From contig CM055101.1 of NCBI GenBank assembly GCA_029204225.1, positions 46,921,906 to 46,985,905 on the forward strand: DNA of 64,000 bases, in the 5' to 3' direction. Positions 33,495 to 45,083 of this stretch are shown here, one piece after another. This DNA is from Diphasiastrum complanatum (lineage: Eukaryota; Streptophyta; Lycopodiopsida; Lycopodiales; Lycopodiaceae). The stretch's first letter is position 1. Each line of letters begins with the position of its first letter. The notes under the pieces are model-generated. The model saw only the letters and a list, made by a program, of their open reading frames with translations. It made no database searches and had not been told where the DNA came from. The position numbers and the translations under genes were made by a program.

Positions 33495-35925
33495 ATGGCA
33501 ATGTTCCATTTGCATGTCGGTCTTCCGATGGAATGCACTCCAATTATTAAGAAAAATACGAAAGTTGTAGAGAATGCTACTGCAATAGTTAGAGAATTGA
33601 GAATGAATAATCATATGAATATATATTTGTGGGTGAATGGATCAATTTATCCTAATGATCCAGCTACCAATTTGCTTCCAGATTTTAAGTCCATGACTCA
33701 TCTTCTTCGATATGTATGTAAAGGAAATAGCGGATTACTTGGATATTGTCAAAGGTTGCATGATATTGGAATGCATAGCATATCTTGTCTTAATTAACAA
33801 TTACACTTTGGAACGTGCAACAATTGCAACGTGCAAATCAGCAATTGCTTCATTATGTGCAACACACTAGTGCTGAAAACAATGCACTCAAGAATGCTAT
33901 GTTAGAGTTGAATGCTACAGTCACTACTGTTCGGGGATCAAACCAAGAAATGTTAGAATCCATGGAAAAGTTGTGATCTGAGAGTTTAAAATCTGTTGTT
34001 GATATAAAAGTTATCAATTAGGCAATGTTTAAGAAGGAAAAAAAGAGAGTACCGATGAAGAATATTGATGACTTATCTACACATAACGACAATCAGAAAA
34101 AAAGAATTCGAACATTCAAGTATGTTGTCATATAAACTGTTTATTTGATTTGTATATGTCATTTAAGTTTGATTTGCACTTGATAACATGGATTATTTAT
34201 TTATTAAACATAATCTGAGTTTCATATGTTTGTTGCAGATCATGTTTGGTGGCAAAGAACTATTTAACAGATCGTTCATGCATTGGGTCATCTTTAAGTC
34301 ATGTTTTGCCAAGAAAGTCAACAAAGGAAATGATAAAAAATGCTCGGTTTGAAAAAAAAAAAATGAAATTGTAGAGACTGTTTTGATTAAGGTTAAATCA
34401 TACTTGGATGCAAATGCGATACAAGGTGCATGTGATGTATCTGGAATTAGCAAAAATGCTTATTCTGCTTTTTTTAGAATAGTTAAAGAAGCTCCATATC
34501 GGATAAGATTAGCAAGAAATTATTATAATGACGGAATGTTCAAAGTTGTTGGCCAACCACTTCATATAACTGAATTATACAAATCAGAATATGGTGAGCT
34601 CAATTACAACGATTGCAATAATTTTTTTCTTGATATTGAAAATGTTCTAAAATACATTATTCGATTCTATAAACTAGACGAACATCAAGTAAATGAAAAG
34701 ATCATTATTGTGATAAAATTGGATGAATCTAAAATCATCAATTAGTGTCAAAAGTTGGAACGAGTGAGTGTCACTTTGATGAACAAAATTTTAGATACAA
34801 ATGATTGAATGTTTAGTGTTCAATCGGAAAATCACATATGATGGTTGGCAGCATTTCAGGTATACATTTCAATTTTCATTTAGAATATTGTTATTAACAA
34901 TCCATACCTTGCCAGTTTTTATTGACATGTCATGCATTACTTGCTTCTCTACAGGTCTTGAAAGAGGACCATAAAATATTTTCATGGATATTTTCAAGAA
35001 CAAATTATGGCGAGATTATAAAGAGACATTTGGAGGGTGAGAAATTTACAGTCGAAAACCATGGAAGTTTTCAAATTCAGTGGCACCTTGCAGGGGATTT
35101 GAAAACATTAAAATGTATGTATAATGTCTCTCATGGGACAACATCAAAGCATCCATGTCTTTATTGCATAAAGGATTGCTACAATATGAATATCAAACGA
35201 TCAACAAACACTAGCTCAACATGAGAAGCTGAAGATCCAAATATGAAAAGTGTTCTTCCAATTCCATTAAAAAACTGTTCACATATGCACATTGCATGCT
35301 GAGGCTCGTATATTGAAAAACTTATTTACCTGCATATTCTACTAGCATGGAATCATAAATCAGAGTTTGTGGCTAAAGCAACAATTAGGAGGTTGAAAAT
35401 AGTTCTGTCAAATGCAGGACTCCATAAAGGGAATGTCACGATTGAAAAAAGTGACAGACTCTCCGGAAAAAAGAGAAACGTTCCTAATAAGCCATCAATT
35501 GGAGGTGCTAAAGCAAGAAGATTCTTATCCAATCACACATGCAAAGAATCAAGTGTCAGATACGAAATTTGGAGAGAAACTATTCAAGCCACACAAATAC
35601 TGGAAGGAAGTAATCGAGTGGAAAAGGGACAAGTGTGGACCAACTTAGACAAACTCATAGGTGTTATCAGGAAAGAAAACCTATCGTCAGAAGATATGAG
35701 GACTTTGCAAAATCATTACACCACATTTGTAAAATCTGTACATGATTGTTGGGGAAAAGACAATGTTACGCATTACATGGTGCTAATCTATATCATTATT
35801 TGGTACTTTTCTCATTCAGGCTTATATATTTTTCTACTGTTGTAACTAATCAAAACTATTGTTTGCAGCACATCCTTCTTCATCATACAGCTTATTTGAA
35901 CTATTTTGCTGCTAGCTGTTGCGTT
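33495..35925 (+). pseudogene. transposase-like gene with coiled coil, GDLK and CxxC motifs
   Basis: Segments: 33495-33797 (MAMFHLHVGLPME), a coiled-coil stretch to 34119 (QLQRANQQLL, NNALKNAMLEL) with two stops, then exons 34239-34859, 34955-about 35779 and 35869-about 35925, joined by GT-AG introns. A 12-A run (34352-34363) shifts the frame. The core carries IIIVIKLDESKI (near 34730), HLAGDLKTLK (GDLK at 35093-35104), CLYC (35156-35167), PSIGGAKARRFL and, across the last intron, THYM/HILLHH. Spaced acidic residues followed by a CxxC resemble a DDE-type transposase with a zinc-binding insert. From memory, similar uncharacterised proteins occur in invertebrate genomes; this is unverified. Stops near 34744, 34833 and 35222 make it a pseudogene. 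Its 3' end is cut by a copia fragment. Confidence 0.55.
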
Positions 35926-36310
35926 TCCGATCCATCCACCTAGCTCGGTCCCAGCTTTTGCATAACCCATTGATTTCTGACATGGTATCAAAGCCGACAT
36001 CCAAATAATCTACTGCTCATTATGGATTACTAGTATGAAGACAACGAACTAGCAAATGCACAACCAACAATATTCCGAAATCGTTCTCAATTTTAACGAT
36101 CACACTCAGCTAGAATAAACCAGTCTACTCTAATCGAAAGACTCGATGGAGGGAACTATCATCTCTGGAAGTTCAAGATGAAGGTGATGCTATTAGCCAA
36201 GAAACTATGGGACGTTGTTGATGGCACTGACACAAGGTGACGCAACTACTATCGCAAGGTGGAGACAGAAAAATGGCAAAGCTTTTGCCATGATCACTTT
36301 CAATATAAAA
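35926..36310 (+). mobile_element. copia fragment: LTR end, primer-binding site, gag start
   Basis: The primer-binding-like site TGGTATCAAAGC is at 35983-35994 (one mismatch), preceded by an LTR end ...TTCTGACA. A gag start follows at about 36121 (LIERLDGGNYHLWKFKMKVM, KLWDVVDGTD), then a frameshift. It sits between the transposase-like gene and the protease gene. Confidence 0.75.
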
Positions 36311-36348
36311 CAAATAATAAACAAATATTAAATGGACAACATTGAAAA

Positions 36349-37989
36349 ATGAGTACACCATTTCTTCTGGATGAGATTCTATCTGCTAGGTAATCTCCTC
36401 CCAAGTCTCCTCCTAAGCCCCCCCCTAAGTCTCTTCGTAAGTCTCTATCTGCTAGGCAATCTCCTCCCAAGTCTCCTCCTAAGTCTCTTTCTTCTCCTTC
36501 TAGAACTCCATTTTTATCTTCTCCTGCTAAATCTTCCTCTCTTAAAAAATCTCCTTCTCCTTCAAAATCTTTGTCTCCTCCTACCCCCGTAAATATTAGT
36601 TTCCCACCTCCTGTTCTAGGAAATGATTTAGATGATTTTGTAAATGTAAAGGTAGAATCAATTTTGACTGACAATTCTTTTTGTGGTTTATCTGTATTAC
36701 TTCCGTCACCCCATGCACTTGTCTTTGTAAATACTCCTCAATATGTACAGTATGACCAATTGTTGGACACATATCTTAAAGCTTTAGGTCCTAGATACAG
36801 TTTTAAGATGCTGAAGACCATTGGTCTTCCCCTTTCTAAATTAGATATAAGTGAATTAGAAAGTAGGGATAAAATACTAGGTGACAATGTAGGAGGTGGG
36901 GCAATTCAGTACTGGATGGAGTTTTTTCAAAATTCATTGTTTATAGATGTAGCATTGTTTCTCCTTCAATTTATGGCTGCATTTGATTTCTCTGATCTCA
37001 AAAGTCTGCACGATGATATGCTCCAAAACGTCAGACTGGGGACTCCAATTTTTGTGCTCCCATACATAACAAAGTAAGTGTATTTTTTTCATATTTTATT
37101 AAGTTGAATTTTTCATATGAATTTTGATTTCACATTTATTCTCATAAATTTATTGTTTTCTAATTGCAGTGATCATTGGAGCTTATATGTGTTATCCTTA
37201 TACGTTGATGAGGGTGTGTGTAATCCAGTTTGTTTAAAGATGAACTCTATTACACACACACACAAAATTGCCAAGAGCCATAGCCAGAAAATACTGGAAC
37301 TCTTTCCAGTACCAAATGCAATAGCATATACAAAGTTGAAAATTGTTGATGCAGAGGTAAAAATTTATTAATATCCGTTCGACGCACCCTTGTAGTTATT
37401 ATTTGGTTTCTTTTCAAATCGCGCACACTGATTTGATATTCAAACTATATTTTCTAGATATCGGTTCGACGCGCGCTTGGTTCCGTTGTAGATTTTATTA
37501 TAACATCCTACGTGTTGATTCGATATCTCATAATGTTAAAATTTTGATAGTGCAGTCCTCCCAGCAGATTGATTCTATCAGCTGTGGTTGGTGTACGGTA
37601 TGCAATGCCAAACACTTTTTCAATTGGCTTGCATTACATGATGGACTTTCTAATCTGGAAGATGTAATCTTCAATTAATAACATTTGATTGTGTTTTTTT
37701 TTTTTTCATAATCAAATTCCTAATAACTAATCTTTGATTAATAACATTTAACTATGTTTATGTTTTTTTTCATTTTAAATGTCTGAAGGTCTCCCTAATG
37801 GAGATAATGCACTTCGGACAGGAGATCATAAAGCTTGTGATCGAAAATTCATATCTAGTTGTAGTGGCAGAGTGTTCTCCACCCAAGCTACTTCCAACTG
37901 GAGAAATGGATTTAGAGATACAGATAGTTGATATGATACAAAATTTGTCTCACTTGATGTGGATTAGACACATGTACAGAAATTTTTAA
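36349..37989 (+). CDS. Ulp1/C48-family cysteine protease gene, four exons, one stop
   Basis: Exons 36349-37073, 37170-37356, 37556-37663 and 37789-37989 join in phase (donors GTAAGTG, GTAAAA, GTAATC; acceptors TTGCAG, GTGCAG, TGAAG). The N-terminus is Ser/Pro/Lys-rich with SPPK and SPSK repeats and is likely disordered. The protease core begins near VNVKVESILTD. The catalytic His is in NDHWSLYVL (codon 37174-37176, just after the first intron). The usual Asp position reads LKMNSI, so Asn may replace Asp. The Gln-Cys pair is in SSQQIDSISCGWCTVC (Cys codon 37583-37585). Such enzymes remove SUMO, and relatives are often carried by plant DNA transposons. A TAA at 36391-36393 interrupts the first SPPK repeat; initiation downstream would be needed. 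Alternatively it is a recent pseudogene. Confidence 0.75.
37371..37526. repeat. two ~70-bp palindromic-end modules in the protease intron
   Basis: Modules at 37371-37440 and 37458-37526 start ATATC(C/G)GTTCGACGC and end TGATTTGATATT or TTGATTCGATAT; the middles differ. They occupy most of the second intron. Further copies are at 47.3-48.05 kb. Confidence 0.75.
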
Positions 37990-38329
37990 TAGAAATATAT
38001 TTATAGTTTTTTATGGTTGTTCTTACTTGTTTGTTTTCATGTTATTAATTCAAGTTATGATTCATTCATCTTCAATTTCTACAGTTTTCTAGCATGTTTG
38101 TTTTTTATAGCCTTGGTCCGCCTTGTTTTTACCATGGTTTTTTTGGGATAAGTTCAGAGAGGATCTGATCGATCCTTTTGCCACAACCGACATTAGTTCA
38201 CTTAGATTTGTTGCAGCAAAGCTTTGATCAGACCATCATCTGAACATATCCAAACATGTCAAGACAAGGACAATACAGACCAAGGCAATGAAGACCAAAA
38301 ATACAACCGATATATATGAGACTTCAACA

Positions 38330-38530
38330 AGGGCAAGCATCGATTCGATATCTGATTGTAGTGGTCACTGGAGTTCAAGTGACCTCCCCAATGGAGATAA
38401 TGCATTTCTTGTAGAAGACAATGAATCTTGTTATCAAAAACTCATATTATCTAGTTGCAATTACATTGTGTTTTGCACCATGGAAATGGAGATCATAGAA
38501 ATAAAAGAGCCTCATAGAAAAAGTGGTTCA
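38330..38530 (+). pseudogene. second, degraded copy of the C48 active-site exons
   Basis: It reads IDSISDCSGHW where the intact gene has IDSISCGW. It then matches the next exon at DNA level (CC-AATGGAGATAATGCA, about 38390-38405, compare 37794-37809) without the intervening intron and without the rest of the third exon. It is therefore a partial, rearranged duplicate. Confidence 0.55.
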
Positions 38531-38639
38531 TATATTTTTAAAAATGATGTGTACAAAAGATTCTATTACATAATACAAAATTCCGTAGTTCATAATCTAG
38601 GGATCTTCAATTTTGATGGATGTTCATAATCTATGGATC

Positions 38640-39027
38640 TTCCTCGAGCTCAACCATTGCAAGAATGTTGTCATTTCTTTTCAATGTTATCTAAAGTTGC
38701 TCTTGAGAGTTTATACCAAAATCCTGATCAAGTGGCATCCAAACATTTTTGTATTTATTCCATCTTCTATAATACAGCAGCAAAGTGAGCATTTATTTTT
38801 CGATGTGATATCTAAATGTCATTGATGAGTAACATACTCTGCACTCAACTTGTTGATTTTGTTTTGTATCCCAGCCATCATCCAACAACTCGACAATTAT
38901 TTCAACACTCAAGTCCTTACGAATAAACATTGTTCTCGGTCTTTGAACATTGCATTTGAAAAAAAAATCAACAAAAATAGTAAAAGATAGATAACAACTT
39001 AATCTATTATTTTTTAATCCAGTGCTA
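38640..39027. repeat. dispersed repeat 1, copy B (pair at 3460-3847)
   Basis: See the 3460-3847 copy. Here the minus strand stays open (39116-38793; MFIRKDLSVEIIVELLDDGW), suggesting the repeat derives from the 3' part of the adjoining minus-strand gene. Confidence 0.85.
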
Positions 39028-39140
39028 CATTTTAATATACTTTGAATATCAATATATAGCCTAGATCGAAAACTTTCTGAAATTGTTGCATCAGGAGAAA
39101 TCCATTCCTCACTCAAAAAATTTGATAAAGGATATGGCTC

Positions 39141-39721
39141 TTATCTACCAACTAAATCATTTTTATCAGAAAAATAGGTGTGATCATACAAGAAAACTCC
39201 TGACTCTAAAAGTGATTTTGAAGAACGACCTTTATATTGTAAAATACCAATATCCGAATGTATAACATTCATTATTCTTGCAATCAATTGAACTGTTTGC
39301 CATTCAACAAAATTTGATGGATACAAATCTGCAAATCCAACAAAAACATCACAAGAAAATTATAATTTAAAGAAAATGCTAACTCTAAAGAAATTAAATA
39401 TGAAAACTTACAGTTGCATTTTCTTCTCTTATTTGGATTCAAATCATGAATGTTGAGCTCATTGTGAAGATAATCATGCTGAACTAAAGCTTCCATGATA
39501 GATTGACCGACAGGAGATACTTTAAAATCTAGTATCCTGCCTTTCCAAGAGCTTCTATATATGTTATCTGATCTTTTTCTTTTTCGGAATGAGTCTTTTG
39601 CAAAGGGATCCATTGATATTTTCGATATATTCTTGGTATCCATTGATCTTCTGCATTTTTTTTCATTGAAAATACTGATTGCATCAATGGTTCCTCTTGG
39701 TCTCCGATTATGTGTACCCAT
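39141..39721 (-). CDS. two-exon gene of unknown family, next to a repeated end
   Basis: Exon 39721-39412 (MGTHNRRPRGTIDA ... KVSPVGQSIMEALVQHDY, then PNKRRKCN) ends at a GTAAGTTTTC donor. Exon 39328-39141 begins after TTTGCAG and completes a split Tyr codon (LYPSNFVEWQTVQLIARIMN), ending at a TAA. A further donor-like GGTAGATAAG just before the stop allows continuation into 39116-38793. No known domain is recognised. It has basic clusters (FRKRKRSD, NKRRK) that could be nuclear signals. Its start region recurs at 48110-48160, so it belongs to a repeated element, probably the same one as the protease and transposase-like genes. Confidence 0.5.
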
Positions 39722-40163
39722 TAGTCAAAAATACGAGTACGCAAGCTGAGAACGGAGAGAATGTAGAGATTGTGAGGTAAACCTAAGAATGACAATCCAA
39801 AATAAGAGATAGAATGAAGAAAATGAGAGGTATATCTATGAATGACAAGAAGTTCCTAAACTACAAGGACTAGTTAGCTACATTTTATGACTATTGACGT
39901 CAAATCAACCTCAAGTGTACAATGACGGGCAGCATATTCGGACATTAACTGTGGTCCAATCACAATTGTTTGTTCTGTCCGATGGGATATTTAAAAATCA
40001 CGGAAATTTGGTCAAAAAAGTTAAATACAATTTTTGTCCGTCAACGATTGTTACAGTTTGTCACAAACGGACACCATTCATTGGGACACATAAGCGTTGA
40101 AAGCGTGCGAAGTCAAAAACAACATCTTGACAAAGGGCCCATTTTGAGTTCTAATATCCCCTA
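39722..40163. repeat. repeated terminal region of the 33-40 kb element
   Basis: Positions 39680-39990 match 48110-48355 in the same orientation. Positions 40065-40163 match 42263-42385 in inverse orientation, ending TAATATCCCCTAAT. Both boundaries fall inside copia coding sequence, so 40163 is a real element end or breakpoint. Confidence 0.7.
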
Positions 40164-42262
40164 ATGCCTTGTCTTGTACTTGTTGATAGTTCCATCTTGA
40201 TTTGTCTTCACCTTGAAGATCCATTTGCATCCAATATCTTTCATGTCCTTAGGTAACTCCACCAATCTCCATGTTCCATTTTTCATAAGAGCTTGATACT
40301 CAAGATCCATTGCTTGGATCTACCCCTCTTTGTTCCTTGCTTCATCTACACATGTAGGTTCATCAAAAGAGGTTAGGAAAGCAAAGTGTGTATCTCCAAC
40401 AACTTGCTTACCTTTCTCATCGTATGTGAGCTTTGAAGACATTTGTCTTTCCCTTGATGTTCTCCTTTGCTTTTGACTTGATGAAGGTCGATCATCATCA
40501 CCATCTGAAGTAGGATCCTTTACATCAACATCAAGAATGTTAGATCCATCCACATCACCATGTAATGCTTGAAGATACTTTTGGTATGTTCCCCTCATAA
40601 AAAATGACATCTCTACCAATAATCACCTTATTAGTAGAAGGAATGTAAACCTCATAGGCTTTAGTCACCTCACTATATCCAACAAATATACATTTCCTTG
40701 AAGATGGATCCTCCTTGGTCCTATCATCAAGAGTTATATTGACATAGCATGTGCATCCAAAAGTTCTAAGAAAGTTGACACTCGGTCTCCTCTTGAATAG
40801 CATCTCAAAAGATGTCCTTCCATCCAAAATAGCACTCGGCCACCTATTGCACAAGAAATTAGCACACAACAAAGCTTGATCCCAAATGGTTTATTAAGGT
40901 TAGCACTTAACCTCATGGCTTTGGCACTTTCACATAAAGTCCTATTCTTCTTCTTGGCCTCTCCATTTTGTTGTGGGGTCCTTGGTGTTGTATACTCCCT
41001 CTTGATCCCATGCTCATCACAAAAGGCCTTGAACTTGGTAGATATGTACTCTCCACCATTGTCACTCCTTAAGAACTTGATCCTTTTGAAAAATAGGTTC
41101 TCCCTTGCATTCTTTATTTTACAAAGACATCATACACTTCATCCTTGTTCTTTAGTAGATAGATCCAACAAAATCTACTAAAATCATCAATGAAAGTTAC
41201 ATACATCTTAGCTCCACTATTGCTAACTACAGTAATTCCATGAATATCCAAATGTACAATTTGAAAAGGCTTTATAGATCTAGATGTAGATCTAGCATAC
41301 GGTAGTTTATGTGACTTTGACAAAGCACAAGACTCATAAACATGATTGATGGTACTTAAGGATTTTGGAAGACCAATCACAACTTGCTTCCTGGACGTTA
41401 CCTCTAATGACTTGAAGTTGAGGTGCCCCATCCTTTTATGCCAAACCTCTTAAATAGGTATTTTCTCACTTGCCACAAATCCAAATTGGTTAGCAATAAC
41501 ACAAGCATCTATTTTGAACAACTGCTCTTGCCTTTTAACTTCTGCAATCAAGACATCCTTCCTTTTGATCATTCAAGCATCTCCATCAAACTCAAATTTG
41601 AAACCTTTACTTAGTAATTGAATCACACTAAGTAAATTCCTGGTAATGGAAGGAATGAACAAAACATCCTTCAAATGAACATTCCTATTTGTAGAGACAG
41701 AAATAGGAGTTGTGCCAATCCCTTTGATTGCACACTCACCATCATTGGCCATGTAGATCACCTTCTTGTAATCTTCATATGCCAACAAAGTAGTGAAGTA
41801 CTCTTTGTGAAAAGTCAGTGTGAACTTGATCCACTAGGATCTCCATCATTAGCAAGCATACATGAAGACCTCACAAACCAACTTCATCATGAGTAAGATT
41901 CTTTTGCTTGTCACCTTGACCTCTCTTCTTCTTGTAGCACTCACTTGCAAAGTGTCCTTTGATGCCACAAAAGAAGCACTTGAGCTTTGACCTATCTTTC
42001 CTTTAGTCATTTGAAGAAGCCTCCCTATGATCTTGTCCTTTAGACAGGCTAACTTTTGTTTTTGCCCTTGATGAACATAACCTCCTCTCCAACTTGAGAT
42101 GTTGATGAAGATTTACCTCTTGCTTGAAGCCTATATTCTTCATTGATTAAGATATCTTGAAGATCAATCAAACTTGGCAAATTCTTGTGAATGTCAAGAC
42201 TTTGTACAATGTTAGCATGAGCATCCAACAATCCATTAAGAATAACTTGAACAAGATCTCCT
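40164..42262 (-). pseudogene. Ty1/copia 6 (family B) fragment, gag end to RT start
   Basis: On the minus strand: GDLVQVILNG and LPSLIDLQDILINEEYRLQA (gag), an intact zinc knuckle CFFCGIKGHFASEC (about 41986-41945), a protease site reduced to SGSSSH plus stop near 41820, protease core (41788-41573), integrase MGHLNFKSLEVTSRKQ to FIDDFSRFCWIYLLK (41431-41114), integrase C-part (40872-40555), then an RT start cut at 40164 (KYKTRH, normally KYKARLV). Both ends are cut by the same terminal repeat in opposite orientation. It is sister to copia 3 and carries several frameshifts. Confidence 0.9.
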
Positions 42263-42440
42263 TCATTAGGGGATATTAGAACTCAAAATGGGCCCTTTGT
42301 CAAGATGCTTTTATTGACTTCGCACGCTTTCAACACTTAAGTGGCCCAATCAATGGTGTCCATCTGTGATGAACTGTAACAGTGGTTGATGGATGGAAAT
42401 TGCTTTTGCCTTTTGGAGGCAGATTAACAGAGGATTTAGG
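42263..42440. repeat. inverted copy of the 40065-40163 terminal repeat
   Basis: It begins ATTAGGGGATATTAGAACTC and includes GGGCCCTTTGTCAAGATG, as on the other side of copia 6. The match fades by about 42400. Confidence 0.75.
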
Positions 42441-42449
42441 AGAGTAGAG

Positions 42450-42864
42450 GAAATAAATCCAACAGGTTATTGTTGCAAGTGTGGAAGACATGCCTTTGGT
42501 TCTTCAAGATCAAATAAGGTATGCTAAGAGGGCCAAGAAAGCACTCCACATTAAAAAAATAAATGTGGCAAATGAACTTCTTAAGGAAGTTGGGAAATGC
42601 GCTTCTTCAATTGAAGCTTGGAATGCCTGGAAGTATGAAAATAAGTCCACTTCTAGGGTCCTAAACCTAAGAAGGAAAAAGGAAGAAAAAGGTTCTCATG
42701 CTTTTAATTTAAGATTCAAAGTCTTAAATGATGATCCAGCATGCATTGATGATATAAATAAAGTAGAGATTGTACAAGGAATGCTCAATGGATTGGTAGA
42801 TGATCATGCTAACTATGAAATATTTCAACTAGTTTTGCTATTTTGGTCATATTTGAATATTTGA
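42450..42864 (+). pseudogene. copia gag fragment (family C type)
   Basis: RYAKRAKKALHIKKINVANE, LLKEVGKCASSIEAWNA and STSRVLNLRR match the gag fragments at 46.5 kb and 52.1 kb. The beginning and the zinc knuckle are missing, and the frame is locally altered. Confidence 0.85.
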
Positions 42865-43434
42865 AAATTGAGGCCAATTTCATATTAGACTTAGAGTTTG
42901 ACTTCCAATATCAGTTAATCAAAGGTCGCTTAGATTAAGCTATCTCTGAAAAACTATAGAACACGAGTTTTAGAGATTCAAGTTTGAATTAGGATCTAGT
43001 TCTCATTAATGCAAGGTTTTTCATTATGGAGAGAAACCAAAGTTCAAAGTTAGGTTTGGACCTGTTATAAAAGGATGTAGCTCATGGGAAGAGAAGACAT
43101 TCTCTCTCTCTTATCTCATTCATGCTTATACATGGTTCTCTTTGGGTACTACTATCCATTGGTGCACTATATTGGTGATATCTTGCAACTTTGTGTGTAG
43201 AATGCTTATTTTATGCTATTTTCAGATCCACCGGTGTGAAATACAATAGCTTATTATTTTTGTATGAAAAGAAACTTCATCATGTCTTATGTTTGATGTT
43301 TTATTAGATTCTTAGTGAGTTTGCATCTCTTTCATTAAGTAGATGTTGATTTTTTCACATTGGCAAGATTGGTAGATTTGACCTATTTCTAACCCAAGAT
43401 CATTTTATGGAATTGGATCTTAATTGATCTGAAA
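42865..43434 (+). repeat. family E LTR, copy 2 (3' end cut)
   Basis: It parallels 18033-18586 (TATA box at 43066-43074, CATGCTTATACATGGTTCTC, ATTGGATCTTAATTGATCTG). It is cut at 43434, where the family D LTR starts. Confidence 0.7.
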
Positions 43435-43652
43435 TGTAGAACAACTGATCAGACAGATCTTGATTCTACTAACAAAGCACGCAATTTACTTAAAAAGGAT
43501 GAGAAACAAACAAACATGAACTCGAAACATTTTTATTCGTGATCAACCTCAAAGGATTCGCGAAATTTGTCTTGTAGTCAACTCAAAAGATTCACAAAAC
43601 AGTTTCTTGTAGAAGCTCGTGGCTTTCTTGTTGAAGCTCGAAATATTCACGA
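43435..43652 (+). repeat. truncated first LTR of copia 7
   Basis: It begins TGTAGAACAACTGATCAGAC and matches the start of the LTR at 45084. It breaks off near 43652 against RT sequence. Confidence 0.85.
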
Positions 43653-43699
43653 ACGATCTACAAGATCAAAACAGGTCCTGTTGGAGAAAATATTAGATA

Positions 43700-45060
43700 C
43701 AAAGCAAGGTTGGTTGCTAAAGGATTTTCACAAAAGTATAGAATCGACTACACAGATACTTTCTCATCGGTAGTCAAACATACATCAACTCACTTGTTAT
43801 TCACGTATGCAGTGGCTCATGATCTAAAAATCAATATTGTGGATGAGAAAATTGCTTTCATGCACACAAAATTGGAAGAAGACTTATTTATGGACCAACC
43901 ACTTGGTTTTGTAAACCAAGAATATCCAGAATACGGATGTCACATGAATAAAAGCATTTATGGTTTGAAACAAACAACCAGACAATGGTATAGAAAGAGG
44001 GACAAAGCACTATGTTACTTAGGCTTCAAACTTCTATTTGCTGAGTCAAATGTCTATACCAAACATGTCCAAAATGAAATAACCATTCTAGTTGTCTATG
44101 TTCATAACACACTTATCTTCTCAAGAAGAAATAAGTTAATTTCAAATGTCAAAAGAGACATTTCTGAAATATTTGAGATCACTGACCTAGGAGAAGCAAA
44201 AATCTATCTAGGCTTGTAGATCGAGAGAGACTTTGAAGGTGGTAAGTTGTTTCTTCACCAACAAAAGTACACTCAAAAGATCATTGAAGACTTCAACATG
44301 CTCGAATGCAAAGGTGTGCATACTCCCATGATACTTGGAACAATACTGAGCAAGGCAGATTGTCCGCAGACTCTCAAGGAAGAGAAACGAATGGCCAAAA
44401 AACCCTATCATAGGCTGATTGCATCACTGTTATATGTAGCAAACAACACCAGACCTCATATAGCATTTGCAGTATACAGGCTAAGCCAATATAATTAGAA
44501 CCCAGAATCATTGCATTGCAAGTTAGCAAAGAGAGTACTACAATATCTCCAGGAAACGAAAGACTATGGACTGTGTTATTTGAAGGAAGCTGGATTTCAC
44601 ATCGAATCTTACAGTGATGCAAGTTGGGCATCCATGAAGGATGATAGCAAAAGTACTTCAAGAGGTTGTACTCTAGCATCTGGCGTAGCCATACTCTAGA
44701 TAAGCAAGAAGCAAACAGCAGTAGCTCAATCTTCTCGCGAAGCGAAATATGTAGCAGCAGCCAAGATGGCAAATGAGCTAATCTGGATTAAACAGATGCT
44801 GGAAGGATTTGATAAATCTATTTCTGAACCTTATGTCTTGTTAATGGATAAGACTTCAGCAATCAATCTTACGAAAGATCATGTATTTCACTCAAAAATG
44901 AAACACATAGCTATCAAATATCATGTGATTCGAGACATAGTTGAGAAGAAGATAGTGAAGACAGTCTTCATACCCACAGAGGACATGACAACTGATATCT
45001 TTATGAAGCCACTCAGTAAAGCTTTGTTCAAGAAGCAGCGGAGAAGATTGGGGTTAATCC
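43700..45060 (+). pseudogene. pol: copia 7 RT and RNase H, RT active site lost
   Basis: It starts within RT (YKARLVAKGFSQKYRIDY), then VDEKIAFMHTKLEEDLFMDQ. The catalytic YVDD is YVHN (VVYVHNTLIF, about 44095-44110), so both Asp are gone. It is followed by ITDLGEAKIYLGL and a stop. RNase H has YSDASWASMKDD, a stop before ISKKQTAVAQSS, and INLTKDHVFHSKMKHIAIKY, ending near 45060 with DIFMKPLSKALF. Confidence 0.9.
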
Positions 45061-45083
45061 AACTGCCCACTTTGAGAGAGACT

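Noticed and set aside
36300..36674. Acidic minus-strand open frame of 124 codons
   Set aside because: It is the antisense of the Ser/Pro/Lys repeat of the C48 gene, and its Gly/Asp-rich composition follows from that.
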